The translations under genes were made by a program, and so were the position numbers. Positions 1-8,714 of a stretch of 64,000 bases of DNA are shown here, in pieces; position 1 is the stretch's first letter, and every line of letters begins with the position of its first letter. Where the stretch lies: contig JAFGVE010000037.1 of NCBI GenBank assembly GCA_016938175.1, forward strand, positions 1-64,000, given 5' to 3'. Source of the stretch: Campylobacterales bacterium. Lineage in GTDB: Bacteria > Campylobacterota > Campylobacteria > Campylobacterales > Sulfurimonadaceae. The notes beneath the pieces were generated by a model. The model was not told where the DNA came from. It was given only the letters and a program-made list of their open reading frames with translations, and searched no databases.

Positions 1-66
1 ACTTCCAAAACCTTTCCGGTCTCTCGTTTTGTGGACGGGAATTATAGGAGAATATTGCTTAGGATT

Positions 67-108
67 TTCTTAATTTTTTTAAGAATTTTCTTTTTGTTTT
101 TTTCGCTC
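67..108 (+). terminator. Possible rho-independent terminator (plus strand)
   Basis: A 7-bp inverted repeat (ttcttaa / ttaagaa, loop of five T) is followed on the plus strand by a long T-rich run. The stem is entirely A/T except one pair, so it is weak. It would end a plus-strand transcript that lies to the left of the window. The first 66 bases hold no gene that I recognise. Confidence 0.35.
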
Positions 109-204
109 TTTTTAGTAGCTGAATTCGATGATATTTAATACTCTAACTGTATTGCAGATAAAAAAATTTGTTTTTAAAAGTTTGTTAATTTGATTGTTGA
201 TATA

Positions 205-254
205 AATGAAGAAAAGAGAAGTGAGATGCTTAGAAGAATTATTTTCTTCTAAGC
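205..254 (-). terminator. Terminator of the rpsP-rplS operon, overlapping the rplS stop codon
   Basis: A perfect 11-bp stem (228-238 with 244-254, gcttagaagaa / ttcttctaagc) has a 5-nt loop that contains the rplS stop codon at 239-241. On the minus strand the stem is followed by a pyrimidine- and T-rich stretch. This is the shape of a rho-independent terminator built into the last codons of the operon's last gene. Confidence 0.7.
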
Positions 255-598
255 TCTTTAATACGTGCTTTTTTACCAGCAAGTTCACGAAGGTAGAAAA
301 GTTTTGCACGACGTACACGACCACGACGAATAACTTTAATCTCTTCAATTGAATCTGTATAAATTGGAAAAATTCTTTCAATACCAACACCGTTAGCACC
401 AATTTTTCGTACAGTAACAGTTTGTCCAGTTCCTTGACCACGTTTTGCAATACATACACCTTCGTATGCTTGAACACGAGTTTTATCACCTTCTTTAATC
501 TTAACTGCTAAACGAACAGTATCACCAGCACGAAAATCTGGAATTGTTTTCTCAGCAATTTGTGCTTTTTCAAAGTTTTCAATGTACTTATTTCTCAT
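239..598 (-). CDS. rplS: 50S ribosomal protein L19
   Basis: L19 is a large-subunit ribosomal protein at the interface with the 30S subunit. The 119-aa product has the usual family length and its hallmark stretch [15 protein letters not shown] near residue 25, followed by the basic [31 protein letters not shown] region. It is the last gene of the rpsP-khpA-rimM-trmD-rplS operon and its start overlaps the end of trmD by 11 bases. A terminator hairpin overlaps its stop codon. The identification is secure. Confidence 0.98.
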   Translation of the reverse strand: MRNKYIENFEKAQIAEKTIPDFRAGDTVRLAVKIKEGDKTRVQAYEGVCIAKRGQGTGQTVTVRKIGANGVGIERIFPIYTDSIEEIKVIRRGRVRRAKLFYLRELAGKKARIKELRRK

Positions 599-1292
599 AA
601 GATATCCTTGTTCTATGCTTTATTAGCTGCTCTGGTCTGAAAAATTTTGTTTTACATTCAGACAAAGCGTATTTTAGTGAGCGAATTTTACTATGATTTC
701 CCTTTAAGTATTCTGATGGAACACTTAAACTTTCATAGAGCTTAGGCTTAGAAAATGCTGGTGCTTCTAATAAATGAGACTCAAAGCTCTCAACTTCAAG
801 TGAATCACTATTACCCAAAACACCATCAATGTTTCTACTAAGTGCATCACATACAACTAAAGAAGCTAATTCTCCTCCAGTTAAAATATAATCACCTATA
901 GAAAACACCTCATCTGCATATTTTTCAATAACTCTTTCATCTATTCCCTCATACCTTCCACTCACAAAAGCTATATGGGACTTTTTCGCTAAACGTTTTG
1001 CATCGTTTTGTACAAAAGGTTTTGCTACAGGAGTCATAAAAACTATATGAACATTTTCATCTTTTTGTCGTAAATCATTCAAAGCATCAAAAAGCGGTTG
1101 TGAATTCATAACCATACCAGCTCCACCACCAACTGCAGTATCATCAACTTTAAAATGTTTATTTTTCGAGTAATCTCTAGGATTTACATATTTAACTTGT
1201 AGTAAATCTTTCTCAATTGCTCGCTTTAGAATCGAATCTTTAAAATAACCCTCAATAAGGTTAGGAAAAAGAGTCACAAAAGTATAAGTCAT
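588..1292 (-). CDS. trmD: tRNA (guanine37-N1)-methyltransferase TrmD
   Basis: TrmD methylates G37 next to the anticodon, using S-adenosylmethionine, and so prevents +1 frameshifting. The 234-aa product begins with the SPOUT-type [13 protein letters not shown]. It holds the family's trefoil-knot stretch [10 protein letters not shown]...[12 protein letters not shown] around residues 110-150, and AVGGGAGM near residue 55. Its ATG follows the rimM stop directly (TAAATG) and it overlaps rplS by 11 bases, so translation is probably coupled. The length is normal. Confidence 0.98.
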   Translation of the reverse strand: MTYTFVTLFPNLIEGYFKDSILKRAIEKDLLQVKYVNPRDYSKNKHFKVDDTAVGGGAGMVMNSQPLFDALNDLRQKDENVHIVFMTPVAKPFVQNDAKRLAKKSHIAFVSGRYEGIDERVIEKYADEVFSIGDYILTGGELASLVVCDALSRNIDGVLGNSDSLEVESFESHLLEAPAFSKPKLYESLSVPSEYLKGNHSKIRSLKYALSECKTKFFRPEQLIKHRTRISYEK

Positions 1293-1835
1293 TTAAGAAG
1301 CTTCCAAGATATCCATAGCACCACTTAATGTGATACGTTTAGATTCTATATCTACATCAACTTTGAATGGTTCAATAAACGGAACCAAAAAAGCTTTTGC
1401 AAAACCCTTTTCAACTAAACTCTTGTCAGTTACAATATTTAAATAATTGGTAACTGCAATTCTTTCAACTTCTCGAACTACTCCAAGAAGTTTTCCATTT
1501 TCATAGACTTCACAATCTTCAAGATCAAACCAGAAATACTCACCATCTGATAAATGGCAGTTTTTCCTTGTCTCTTCCCTTGTTGCAAAAAGTTTTGCAT
1601 TTGTAAACTTTTTTGCATCTTCTGGGTTGTTTATTCCATTGACTTTTACAAGCATACGGTCTAAATCAACCTGTGAAAGTGTTAACCTATCTTTTCTATT
1701 TATTAAAAAAGAAGCTCCAGAAACAAACTGTTCAGGAAAATCTGTTTTAACATGAAACTTCATATCTCCTTTGATACCAACTGTTTTACCAATTGTAGCA
1801 ATATGGAGTAATGGTTCTTTAGTTTGGTTCGACAT
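1293..1835 (-). CDS. rimM: 16S rRNA processing protein RimM
   Basis: RimM binds ribosomal protein S19 and helps mature the 30S head. The product shows the N-terminal beta-barrel signature HIATIGKTVGIKGDMKFH and the linker-region LEDCEVYENGKLLGVV, then the PRC-barrel C-terminus. The track begins this ORF at 1856 with seven extra residues. I prefer the ATG at 1835 (MSNQTKEPLLHIATIG, about 180 aa) because it matches the usual family start and shortens the overlap with khpA to 17 bases. Neither start has a clear Shine-Dalgarno sequence, so initiation may be coupled to khpA. Confidence 0.93.
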   Translation of the reverse strand: MSNQTKEPLLHIATIGKTVGIKGDMKFHVKTDFPEQFVSGASFLINRKDRLTLSQVDLDRMLVKVNGINNPEDAKKFTNAKLFATREETRKNCHLSDGEYFWFDLEDCEVYENGKLLGVVREVERIAVTNYLNIVTDKSLVEKGFAKAFLVPFIEPFKVDVDIESKRITLSGAMDILEAS

Positions 1836-2055
1836 TGATGCGATAACTTTTGCCATCTTTAGCTTTACAGCCTGAAATAACTGTTTTTATAGCACCTATC
1901 ATCTTACCGCTTTTGCCAATAAGCTTACCAATGTCAGCTTGATTAGCATAGAGAACAATCTCTGTTACTTCATCGCCCTCTTGCACTTCTACTCTTACAT
2001 CTTCAGGATGTGACGCAATGAGTCTTGCAAATTGTGCGACAAAATCAGCAATCAT
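1819..2055 (-). CDS. khpA: KH-domain RNA-binding protein KhpA
   Basis: This is a 78-aa single type II KH domain with the GKLIGKSGKMIGAIKTVI core, whose GxxG loop (GKSG) contacts RNA. Proteins of this family, found between rpsP and rimM in many bacteria, act as RNA chaperones, often with KhpB. The start lies two bases past the rpsP stop and the end overlaps rimM, which fits a single transcript. The family and position are clear. The RNA targets cannot be read from the sequence. Confidence 0.93.
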   Translation of the reverse strand: MIADFVAQFARLIASHPEDVRVEVQEGDEVTEIVLYANQADIGKLIGKSGKMIGAIKTVISGCKAKDGKSYRINVEPN

Positions 2056-2057
2056 TT

Positions 2058-2285
2058 CTATTTACCAGTGATTTTTTTCACACGATCACTCATTTTAGCA
2101 CCAACGCTTAACCAGTAATCTAATCTTTCATTATCGACAACAAGTGTTTTCTCTTCATTCATTGGATTATAGTGACCAATAAGCTCAATCCAACCACCAT
2201 CTCTACGTTTACGGCTATCTGTTACCGCGATACGGTAAAATGGTCTCTTTTTTCTTCCCATACGAGTAAGTCTAATTACTGTCAT
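2058..2285 (-). CDS. rpsP: 30S ribosomal protein S16
   Basis: S16 is a small-subunit protein needed early in 30S assembly. The 75-aa sequence has the family's start [23 protein letters not shown] and the later GHYNPM motif. It is the first gene of the five-gene operon and has a long leader (about 170 nt) with several hairpins. A Shine-Dalgarno-like AAGGA lies just before the ATG. Confidence 0.98.
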   Translation of the reverse strand: MTVIRLTRMGRKKRPFYRIAVTDSRKRRDGGWIELIGHYNPMNEEKTLVVDNERLDYWLSVGAKMSDRVKKITGK

Positions 2286-2457
2286 GTTTTTCCTTATATT
2301 GTAAAAAGTTTGCGGGGTATTTTGCAGAATAAATGAGTCTGTATGTTACATACAAGAAGTTTATTGTGCCTCTTACCGCCATTTGGCGTCTTATATTCTC
2401 ACAAAGAGAATACCTTCTAATCACAGAGGGATTATTTCAGAAGTTATTACGTAAATC
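2286..2457 (-). promoter_or_regulatory. Structured 5' leader of the rpsP operon
   Basis: About 170 bases without a gene separate the -10 box from rpsP. They contain a 7-bp stem (tattctc / gagaata, 2394-2412), a GC-rich inverted repeat (cgcca / tggcg, 2377-2388), and a 6-bp stem (tgtatg / cataca, 2340-2354). I recognise no known ribosomal leader or riboswitch family. A leader this long and folded before a ribosomal protein operon suggests feedback control, which is inference. Confidence 0.45.
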
Positions 2458-2459
2458 GA

Positions 2460-2465
2460 ATTATA
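2460..2465 (-). promoter_or_regulatory. -10 box for the rpsP operon
   Basis: A perfect TATAAT on the minus strand lies in an A/T-rich tract just after the ffh stop codon, with no clear -35 box. Weak -35 boxes with periodic A/T tracts are normal for sigma-70 promoters in Campylobacterota. Confidence 0.55.
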
Positions 2466-2497
2466 ATAAAAAAATTCTTAAAAATTGCTAATATAAT

Positions 2498-3853
2498 TTA
2501 ACGCGGCATACCTGGGAAACCACCAGCTCCACCCATCTGCCCCATCAAAGATTGCAGTTGCTTCATTCCATTTTTTCCAGAGAATTTTTTTGCCATCTTT
2601 CCAGCATTTTTAAACTGTTTTATCATTCTATTGATTTCAACAATTTCTAAACCACACCCTTTAGCAATTCTCGCTTTTCGTGAGTTGTTCAGTAAATCTG
2701 GATCTTCACGCTCTTTTAACGTCATGGAACTTACCATCGCTTTGATGTTTTTGAGTTCACTTGAGTTCTCAAAATCAAAGTCTTTTATAGCTTTTGACAT
2801 GTTTCCCATACCAGGAATCATACCCATGATAGAGCTCATACTACCCATTTTCTTCATACTCTCCATCTGTTCGATGAAATCATTGAAGTTAAATTTTCCT
2901 TTTTGAATCTTTTTTGTTAAGCGTTTTGCATCTTTTTCGTCGATAATATTTGCAGTCTTTTCAGCAAGTCCTTCAATATCTCCAAATCCCATAAGACGAT
3001 TAATGACACGTTCAGGTAAAAAGACTTCAAGATCTTGCATCTTCTCACCTGCTCCAATGAAACGTAATGGAACTGCAACTTGTGATGAAATACCAAGAGC
3101 CACACCACCTTTTGCATCACCATCATATTTTGAAAGGACAACACCATCTATACCAATCTCTTCTTTAAAGGTTGTCGCAGTTCGTACTGCATCTTGACCA
3201 GTAAGTGAATCAGCCACATAAAAAATTTCATCTGGAGAGGCTACTTTTTTAACCTCTTTTAGCTCACTCATAAGCTCTTCATCTATGGCTAAACGTCCTG
3301 CTGTATCTATTAGTACAACATCATAAATCTTACTTTTTGCATACTTAAGCGCTGATTCTACAACTTCAATAGGATTTTTTGTACTCTCGTCTTCATATAA
3401 TTCTACTTCTATTTGTGTTGTAATTTGACGGAGTTGTTCAACTGCTGCCAAACGTTGTAAATCAGCTGCTACAACAAGAACCTTTTTTTGTTTATTTTTT
3501 AAATAAAGGGCAAGTTTTCCTGTTGTTGTCGTTTTTCCAGACCCTTGTAAACCTGTCATTAAAATAACTGTCGGTGGGTTTGGTGCAAATACAAAACCTC
3601 TGTTTCCACCAACTTCCAAGAGATTTGTTAAAGTCTCTCTAAGTGCTTCTAAGAATTGGTCTTTCCCTATCCCTTTTTCTTTAATTGAAGTCTGAACACT
3701 CTCAATAAGTTCTTTGACAACCTTATGATTAACATCTGCCTTTAAAAGATTCTTTTTCAGTTCACTAAGTGCTTTACTTAACGCCTTATCATCATCATGA
3801 AAACGTATTTTTTTAATTGCACTTGTAAAACTATCTGTTAAAGTATCAAACAT
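2498..3853 (-). CDS. ffh: Signal recognition particle protein Ffh
   Basis: Ffh is the SRP54-type GTPase that binds 4.5S RNA and signal sequences and docks with FtsY at the membrane. The 451-aa product has the N-terminal helical bundle and the GTPase P-loop GLQGSGKTTT at residues 101-110. DTAGRL lies near residue 184 and the methionine-rich M domain from about 300 (MGSMSSIMGMIPGMGNMSK), with a Gly/Met-rich tail. Only about 60 bases separate it from the upstream pseudouridine synthase. The 4.5S RNA gene is not visible beside it. Confidence 0.98.
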   Translation of the reverse strand: MFDTLTDSFTSAIKKIRFHDDDKALSKALSELKKNLLKADVNHKVVKELIESVQTSIKEKGIGKDQFLEALRETLTNLLEVGGNRGFVFAPNPPTVILMTGLQGSGKTTTTGKLALYLKNKQKKVLVVAADLQRLAAVEQLRQITTQIEVELYEDESTKNPIEVVESALKYAKSKIYDVVLIDTAGRLAIDEELMSELKEVKKVASPDEIFYVADSLTGQDAVRTATTFKEEIGIDGVVLSKYDGDAKGGVALGISSQVAVPLRFIGAGEKMQDLEVFLPERVINRLMGFGDIEGLAEKTANIIDEKDAKRLTKKIQKGKFNFNDFIEQMESMKKMGSMSSIMGMIPGMGNMSKAIKDFDFENSSELKNIKAMVSSMTLKEREDPDLLNNSRKARIAKGCGLEIVEINRMIKQFKNAGKMAKKFSGKNGMKQLQSLMGQMGGAGGFPGMPR

Positions 3854-3910
3854 AAAACTGCCTTTTTATAAAGTTTAAAATTTCTGGAATTGTAACGAAG
3901 TTATTCTTAA

Positions 3911-4645
3911 TTACTGAAACGTCACAAATGCCTTTGGCTCCGGTGCTACGAACTCCATGCCAAGAAGATTCACCTTGTGTGCATGTAACATGACACGTTT
4001 TGCACGGCGTCCACCATACTGCTCATCACCTACAATTGGATGTTCTATATAACGCAAGTGTACACGAATCTGATGTGTTCTTCCTTGATGGATTATACAC
4101 TTTACCTTTGTCTTGTTTGCACTTACAATATCTGGAAAAAATTCACTTTTTGCTGCTTTTCCTTTTGCTGAAACATTCGAATATGCTTTATTGTTTTTTC
4201 TTTGTGTAACTATAGGTCTGTCAACCTCAACAGGTTCACTCATAATACCTTCTACCCAAGCGATATACTCTTTATATACTCTATCTTGCTTGAACTCTTT
4301 AATTGCCTTTTCACGGAACTCTTCATTCTTTACAAGCATGAGTACACCGCTTGTTTCTCTATCAAGTCTATGCAGTAAAACTGCAGGTTTAAACTGACGT
4401 TCTATCTCATCAGAGTTGACAAATGCTGGTTTATCCACAACAATTAAGTCATCATTTTCAAAGATTGGAACTGTTTTTTCCACCTTTGTAACACGAAATA
4501 TAGTTTTAACATCTAACTCACCTCGTGCAATCATCACTTTTTTGTTTCCAACGTAAACAAGTCCTCTGTCTATCATTGACTTCGCAACACCGTTTGAAAT
4601 GCCTTCTTGTGCTGCTACTAATTTATATGCTTTTTCTGTTGCCAT
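3911..4645 (-). CDS. RluC/RluD-family RNA pseudouridine synthase
   Basis: This enzyme would isomerise uridine to pseudouridine in rRNA or tRNA. The 244-aa product has an S4-like N-terminus and the catalytic motif HRLDRETSGVL near residue 92, whose aspartate is the nucleophile of the RluA superfamily. It also has the C-terminal HQGRTHQIRVHLRYIEHPIVGD motif. It follows waaA, as in Campylobacter and Helicobacter gene order (recalled from memory). The target position on the RNA cannot be read from the sequence. Confidence 0.92.
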   Translation of the reverse strand: MATEKAYKLVAAQEGISNGVAKSMIDRGLVYVGNKKVMIARGELDVKTIFRVTKVEKTVPIFENDDLIVVDKPAFVNSDEIERQFKPAVLLHRLDRETSGVLMLVKNEEFREKAIKEFKQDRVYKEYIAWVEGIMSEPVEVDRPIVTQRKNNKAYSNVSAKGKAAKSEFFPDIVSANKTKVKCIIHQGRTHQIRVHLRYIEHPIVGDEQYGGRRAKRVMLHAHKVNLLGMEFVAPEPKAFVTFQ

Positions 4646-4662
4646 ACCTCAGTACCGCCTTT

Positions 4663-5829
4663 TTAAATTTTATTAATTGTATCTATAACGCTACTTAAAT
4701 CAATTGTTTCTTCAACCATGGATGGTGGAAGCTCTTGTGATTTTATAAGCGCTTTATGAATCTCATCTGGCTCAACATACTGTACATGATGTACATATTT
4801 AAAAAGCTCTTTTTGATGAAAAAAGTGTTTTCCTGTAATAATTTTACATCCAAAATATGCAGGTTCAAGTGGATTATGTCCACCAACATCAACTCTAAAT
4901 GCGCCACCTAAAATTGCGATATCACTTATCGCGTATATATTATTAAGTTCTCCCATCATGTCACAGAGTATCATATCACTCTCAAAACTCTTTGTTTGCG
5001 AGAAACGTGAAAGTGTTAAAGAGTTTTTTTCTGCATACTCCTGCATCAATAGATAAACACTCTCAAAACGTTCAGGGTGTCTTGGAACTATTACCAATTT
5101 TGCTTTATATGAAACTCTATACGCTATAAATGAATTTAAAACACTCTTCTCTTCACCTTCATGTGTGCTTCCAGCAACTATAAGCTCGGAGTCTGGTTTT
5201 ATATATTCTTGATTCTTTTTAATTTCACCAGCAAGTTTAATATTGCCAATAACTTCAATATTTTTTGCTCCAAGTGCTAAAAACCTATTTTTATCAACTT
5301 CACTCTGTACATATATAGTCTCAACGTAAGAGAGAAGACGTTTGTAAAACCAAGAAAACTGCAAATACTTATTTACACTCTTATCTGAAATACGTGCATT
5401 TAAGAGTATAACCTTTGCACCTCTAGCCGCAGCAACTGCAAAAAGCAGATACCAAAACTCAGCCTCTAAAACAACAAGTAACTTCTGTTTTTTTATCCAA
5501 AAAGGTAAAAACATTTCATAAGGGAGATAACGAACTTCAGCATCATACTTTTTTGCCTCATTTTGTCCCGTCTGAGTAATCGTTGTAATTAAAATACTTT
5601 GTCTCTTTAAACCATTTAAAATGGGCTTTAATGCTCTTGCTTCACCCAAAGAACAAACATGAAACCAGATACTATTCTCCTTAGAAAAAGCCGAGTTCTT
5701 AAAAAGAAAAAAGCGTGCAGGAATAGATTGTCTGTATTTTTGTTTAAAAGAGAGGAAAACAAGGAGTGGAAGCGCTAGTAAAAAAAGCGCAACACTCACT
5801 AGATAATAGAGGAGTGAAAACGGCTTCAA
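4663..5829 (-). CDS. waaA: 3-deoxy-D-manno-octulosonic acid transferase (Kdo transferase)
   Basis: WaaA attaches Kdo from CMP-Kdo to the lipid A precursor at the inner membrane. The 388-aa product has an N-terminal membrane anchor (LLYYLVSVALFLLALPLLVFLSF) and the GT-B family stretch IWFHVCSLGEARAL near residue 52. Further features are the LEAEFWYLL motif, VAGSTHEGEE, and the C-terminal GGHNPLEPAYFG. It lies between flgZ (3-base gap) and the pseudouridine synthase. Whether it adds one or two Kdo residues is not visible. Confidence 0.95.
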   Translation of the reverse strand: MKPFSLLYYLVSVALFLLALPLLVFLSFKQKYRQSIPARFFLFKNSAFSKENSIWFHVCSLGEARALKPILNGLKRQSILITTITQTGQNEAKKYDAEVRYLPYEMFLPFWIKKQKLLVVLEAEFWYLLFAVAAARGAKVILLNARISDKSVNKYLQFSWFYKRLLSYVETIYVQSEVDKNRFLALGAKNIEVIGNIKLAGEIKKNQEYIKPDSELIVAGSTHEGEEKSVLNSFIAYRVSYKAKLVIVPRHPERFESVYLLMQEYAEKNSLTLSRFSQTKSFESDMILCDMMGELNNIYAISDIAILGGAFRVDVGGHNPLEPAYFGCKIITGKHFFHQKELFKYVHHVQYVEPDEIHKALIKSQELPPSMVEETIDLSSVIDTINKI

Positions 5830-5832
5830 GCC

Positions 5833-6549
5833 CTACTCTTCGTTATTCACTTGTATATAAAGTATACGTCCACAGTGAGGGCATGTAGTTATATCTTCAC
5901 CTTTGATAACATCGGCGTATGTTTTATCACTAATAAGCATATGACAACCCATACATGCTTGTTCTTCTACTGGAACAACAGTTGTATTTTTTGCCCAACG
6001 ACGAATTTTTTGGTAAAATGCAAGACCTTTTTGGTTTACTGTTCCAAGAAGTTTCTCTTTTGCAACAAACACTTCTTGTCTCTCTTGATTAATAGCTTCT
6101 AGTTTTGCGTCAACATCTGCTTTTACACTCTCTAAGCTTGCATTTAATTCTGATAATGACTCTTCAGCAGCAGCTACTTGTTCTCTTTTAGATGCAATAA
6201 TTTTCTCAAGTCTTGCAATCTCTTCGTTCGCAAATGTTACTTGTTCTTTTGCAATCTCTTCTTCAAGTTGAAGAGATTTCATTTCACGCTCAGTTTTTAC
6301 TTCGGCACTTTTTCTTGTGTTATCTTCTAACTTTTGTGAAAGTTCTGCAAGGTGAAGCTCATTTTTTGCTTTTTTGAGTTCTTCTTCCTTAATCTCAGTA
6401 CCTAGATTTTCAATGTCTGACTGAATGCTTTGTGTTTTCGCAAGTGCGGCTTCGTAATTGTAGTTCGCCTCTTCTATCTGCGGTTCAAACGCATCAATCT
6501 CTTTATCTACTTTTGCAAGGTCTATTAACTGCTGTAGGTGTTTGTTCAT
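5833..6549 (-). CDS. flgZ: Coiled-coil zinc-ribbon protein, FlgZ (HP0958/Cj0706) type
   Basis: The 238-aa product is a long coiled coil (about residues 1-170, rich in Glu, Lys and Ala) followed by a C4 zinc ribbon with CMGC and CPHC pairs near residues 199 and 223. In Helicobacter pylori the homologue HP0958 stabilises RpoN (sigma-54) and binds flagellin mRNA, so it is needed for flagellar assembly. The flanking genes here, a Nif3-family gene and waaA, match the H. pylori order HP0957-HP0959. Family and context are strong. The function here is transferred by homology. Confidence 0.88.
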   Translation of the reverse strand: MNKHLQQLIDLAKVDKEIDAFEPQIEEANYNYEAALAKTQSIQSDIENLGTEIKEEELKKAKNELHLAELSQKLEDNTRKSAEVKTEREMKSLQLEEEIAKEQVTFANEEIARLEKIIASKREQVAAAEESLSELNASLESVKADVDAKLEAINQERQEVFVAKEKLLGTVNQKGLAFYQKIRRWAKNTTVVPVEEQACMGCHMLISDKTYADVIKGEDITTCPHCGRILYIQVNNEE

Positions 6550-6598
6550 CGGTATCCTTTGGAGGTTTTACTTTGTGCCATTTCGGGTATAAGTTGAC

Positions 6599-7321
6599 TT
6601 ATATGTAAGTAAATGGGTTTTCTGATGATGCAATTATAACTTCTAAACCTAAATTTTTCAAATGTTTTTCTAAAATTTGAGCAAAATAGTGTTCACTTTC
6701 ATAATGACCAATATCTATAAGTGATAAATTTATACTCTTTGCTTCCATAGCATCATGATATTTTACATCACCTGTCAAAAAACAGTCTGCATCTATGCTT
6801 TTCATTAATGAACACCCAGAGCCCGTTGTAAGTGCAACACGACCGACAAAGTCACTACACTGTACACAACGAGCTGACTTTAAATTAAACGCAGATGCAA
6901 CTCTTCGAGCAAAAACGTCAAATGATTCATTGACATCAAGATATGCAACAAAACCGTCTTTTTGCACTATTTCATACCCTAATACTTCTTTTGCTACATA
7001 CTCATTTAAATGTGTCTGATCAAAGTTCGTATGCATTGCGATATTAGCTATATTTTTTTGTATCATCTTGCGTAGTAAATTAGAAGGGTATTTACTAAAC
7101 TCCAACTGCTTTAACCCTGAAAATATAATTGGATGATGTGTAATTAAAAGCGTATTGTCTTCTAAGGCATCTATCTGCTTTTCATCGACGTCTATACTCA
7201 AAGCAACACGTGAAATATCTGCATTAAAATCCCCAACAAGAAGTCCTGAGTTATCCCAAGATTCTTGTAGTTCAAAAGGAGAAAGTTCATTGAGATAAGC
7301 GTAAATATTTTTCAACTTCAT
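6599..7321 (-). CDS. Nif3-like dinuclear metal centre protein
   Basis: This 240-aa protein belongs to the Nif3/YbgI family, which binds two metal ions. Proposed GTP cyclohydrolase I type 2 roles remain weakly supported. It has the N-terminal QESWDNSGLLVGD, the metal-ligand stretch LLITHHPIIFSGLKQ near residue 58, and the C-terminal DIGHYESEHY. Its start overlaps the end of the TPR gene by 4 bases. No catalytic role can be assigned from sequence. Confidence 0.9.
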   Translation of the reverse strand: MKLKNIYAYLNELSPFELQESWDNSGLLVGDFNADISRVALSIDVDEKQIDALEDNTLLITHHPIIFSGLKQLEFSKYPSNLLRKMIQKNIANIAMHTNFDQTHLNEYVAKEVLGYEIVQKDGFVAYLDVNESFDVFARRVASAFNLKSARCVQCSDFVGRVALTTGSGCSLMKSIDADCFLTGDVKYHDAMEAKSINLSLIDIGHYESEHYFAQILEKHLKNLGLEVIIASSENPFTYI

Positions 7322-7833
7322 TTACTGCTCTCTTCATGCAAATTCTCTAATAACTCTTGAGCAGGTTCAAAGTCCGAATCAATTTCTAAAGCACTGTTAA
7401 GATGATTTCTTGCACTTGCAAACTCGCCTCTTACTTTATAAATTTTTGCCATTTCAAAGTGTGTAAAAGGGTTCTCGTTATCAAGTTTCAACGCATCGCT
7501 GAAATACTCTAAAGCCTCTTCATAACGCTCTTGTAAAGAGAGTACATAACCCATTTTAAAAAGAGTTTCATCATTATTAGGCTCTTTAATATTTGCTTCG
7601 CTATAAATTGTGAGTGCTTTTTCTAAATTTCCTTCTTGCATCTCAGCATCTGCTTTAGAGATGAGTGTTTGAGCATCAGCAGTTGAAAAAGCATCAATAC
7701 TACGCTCTGTCTCTTGAACTTCTTCATCTGAAGTTGAACGTGTATTTTCATCGTTGAGTTTATTTACATGCTCATAAATTTTGTATGCAAAAAAAGCAGA
7801 TGCAGCAAGCATAATTAATTGAAACAGTGTCAT
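7318..7833 (-). CDS. Membrane-anchored TPR protein
   Basis: The 171-aa product has one N-terminal hydrophobic segment (LFQLIMLAASAFFAYKIYEHV), an acidic linker, and then tetratricopeptide repeats from about residue 55 (GNLEKALTIYSEA..., ERYEEALEYFSDAL, GEFASARNHLNSALE). TPRs bind other proteins. It overlaps the M23 peptidase gene upstream and the Nif3 gene downstream by 4 bases each, so the three are co-translated. It may serve the cell wall or envelope with the M23 protein, but that is inference from position. Confidence 0.8.
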   Translation of the reverse strand: MTLFQLIMLAASAFFAYKIYEHVNKLNDENTRSTSDEEVQETERSIDAFSTADAQTLISKADAEMQEGNLEKALTIYSEANIKEPNNDETLFKMGYVLSLQERYEEALEYFSDALKLDNENPFTHFEMAKIYKVRGEFASARNHLNSALEIDSDFEPAQELLENLHEESSK

Positions 7834-8714
7834 AATTTTTTCTCTCCTTTGAGTAGTTTATTATTTAAAAGCTCTATAAGTTGCAAGGGGTCAACCTGAA
7901 CTCCATTAACTCTTGCAGAAAAATGTAAATGTGGCCCAGTAACACGTCCACTTTTACCTGAAAGCGCAATTTGTTGACCACGTTTGACAAGGTCACCTTC
8001 TCTCACATCAAAAGTATTTAAATGGAAATAACATGTATAGATACCTTCACCATGGTCTAATAATACCGTTCCGCCGGAATAAAATCTATCTTGCACTAGT
8101 GCCACTTTACCGTCATTAACTGCATAGACAGGAGTTCCTATCTTTGCACGAAAATCTGTTCCACTATGATAGCCTTTAAGTGAACCATTATATACTCTTG
8201 CTTTACCAAAATCACTAGTAATAAGACTCTCTAAAGGAAGTATAAAAGGTTTCTGTAAATAAGAGTTCTTCGTTACATGATTATAAATTGCCATCGCCTC
8301 TGCATACTCTTTAGCAATTCTCTCTTTAACTTCTTTTTTCTGAGGATTTACCTTCTCTTGCTGTACTTCTATATGTTCTTTTTTATAAGCACCATCAACA
8401 ACCTTAAAAAGTATATCCTCTTTTTTTTCTACACCTGATTCTCGATAGTGTATCAAAAACTTCTTATTCTCTTTTTTTGCATAATATTCAATGGGAATAA
8501 GCGCATATTTTTTACCTTTATTTAAAGGATTGTCAAAAATACCAAAGCTCTCTTCTCCAAGTGAAATACGTTCATACTCAATCTCTTTTTGCTCCAAAAA
8601 CTCAACTAAAAGAGTTTTTCCATTAGCAACTTTAAAACTAGAAAGTTCAACTTTACTAAGATCAAAGGCATAAAGCTCCAAGATGAAAAAAGTAAAAAGA
8701 AGCATATAACGCAT
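7830..8714 (-). CDS. M23-family peptidoglycan endopeptidase (LytM domain)
   Basis: The 294-aa protein starts with a signal peptide ([17 protein letters not shown]). It has an N-terminal beta-rich domain to about residue 130 and a C-terminal M23 metallopeptidase domain from about 165. The zinc ligands are visible as GYHSGTDFRAKIGTPVYA and GPHLHFSARVNG. Such enzymes cut peptide cross-links in the periplasm, and in Campylobacter and Helicobacter relatives they set helical shape. It overlaps smpB by one base and the TPR gene by four. Its exact cleavage site and shape role are not shown by the sequence. Confidence 0.9.
   Translation of the reverse strand: MRYMLLFTFFILELYAFDLSKVELSSFKVANGKTLLVEFLEQKEIEYERISLGEESFGIFDNPLNKGKKYALIPIEYYAKKENKKFLIHYRESGVEKKEDILFKVVDGAYKKEHIEVQQEKVNPQKKEVKERIAKEYAEAMAIYNHVTKNSYLQKPFILPLESLITSDFGKARVYNGSLKGYHSGTDFRAKIGTPVYAVNDGKVALVQDRFYSGGTVLLDHGEGIYTCYFHLNTFDVREGDLVKRGQQIALSGKSGRVTGPHLHFSARVNGVQVDPLQLIELLNNKLLKGEKKL

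Noticed and set aside
1-66. Partial gene at the window start
   Set aside because: Short open frames exist on both strands, but none gives a recognisable protein or RNA. I leave the region unassigned.
112-489. Minus-strand ORF of 125 aa overlapping rplS
   Set aside because: It runs in another frame of rplS, has low-complexity Val/Leu/Lys composition, and has no ribosome-binding site. It is a shadow ORF.
2286-2497. Possible 4.5S SRP RNA gene beside ffh
   Set aside because: The conserved SRP RNA apical loop sequence (GGUCAGGUCCGGAAGGAAGC type) is absent. The hairpins look like a leader instead.
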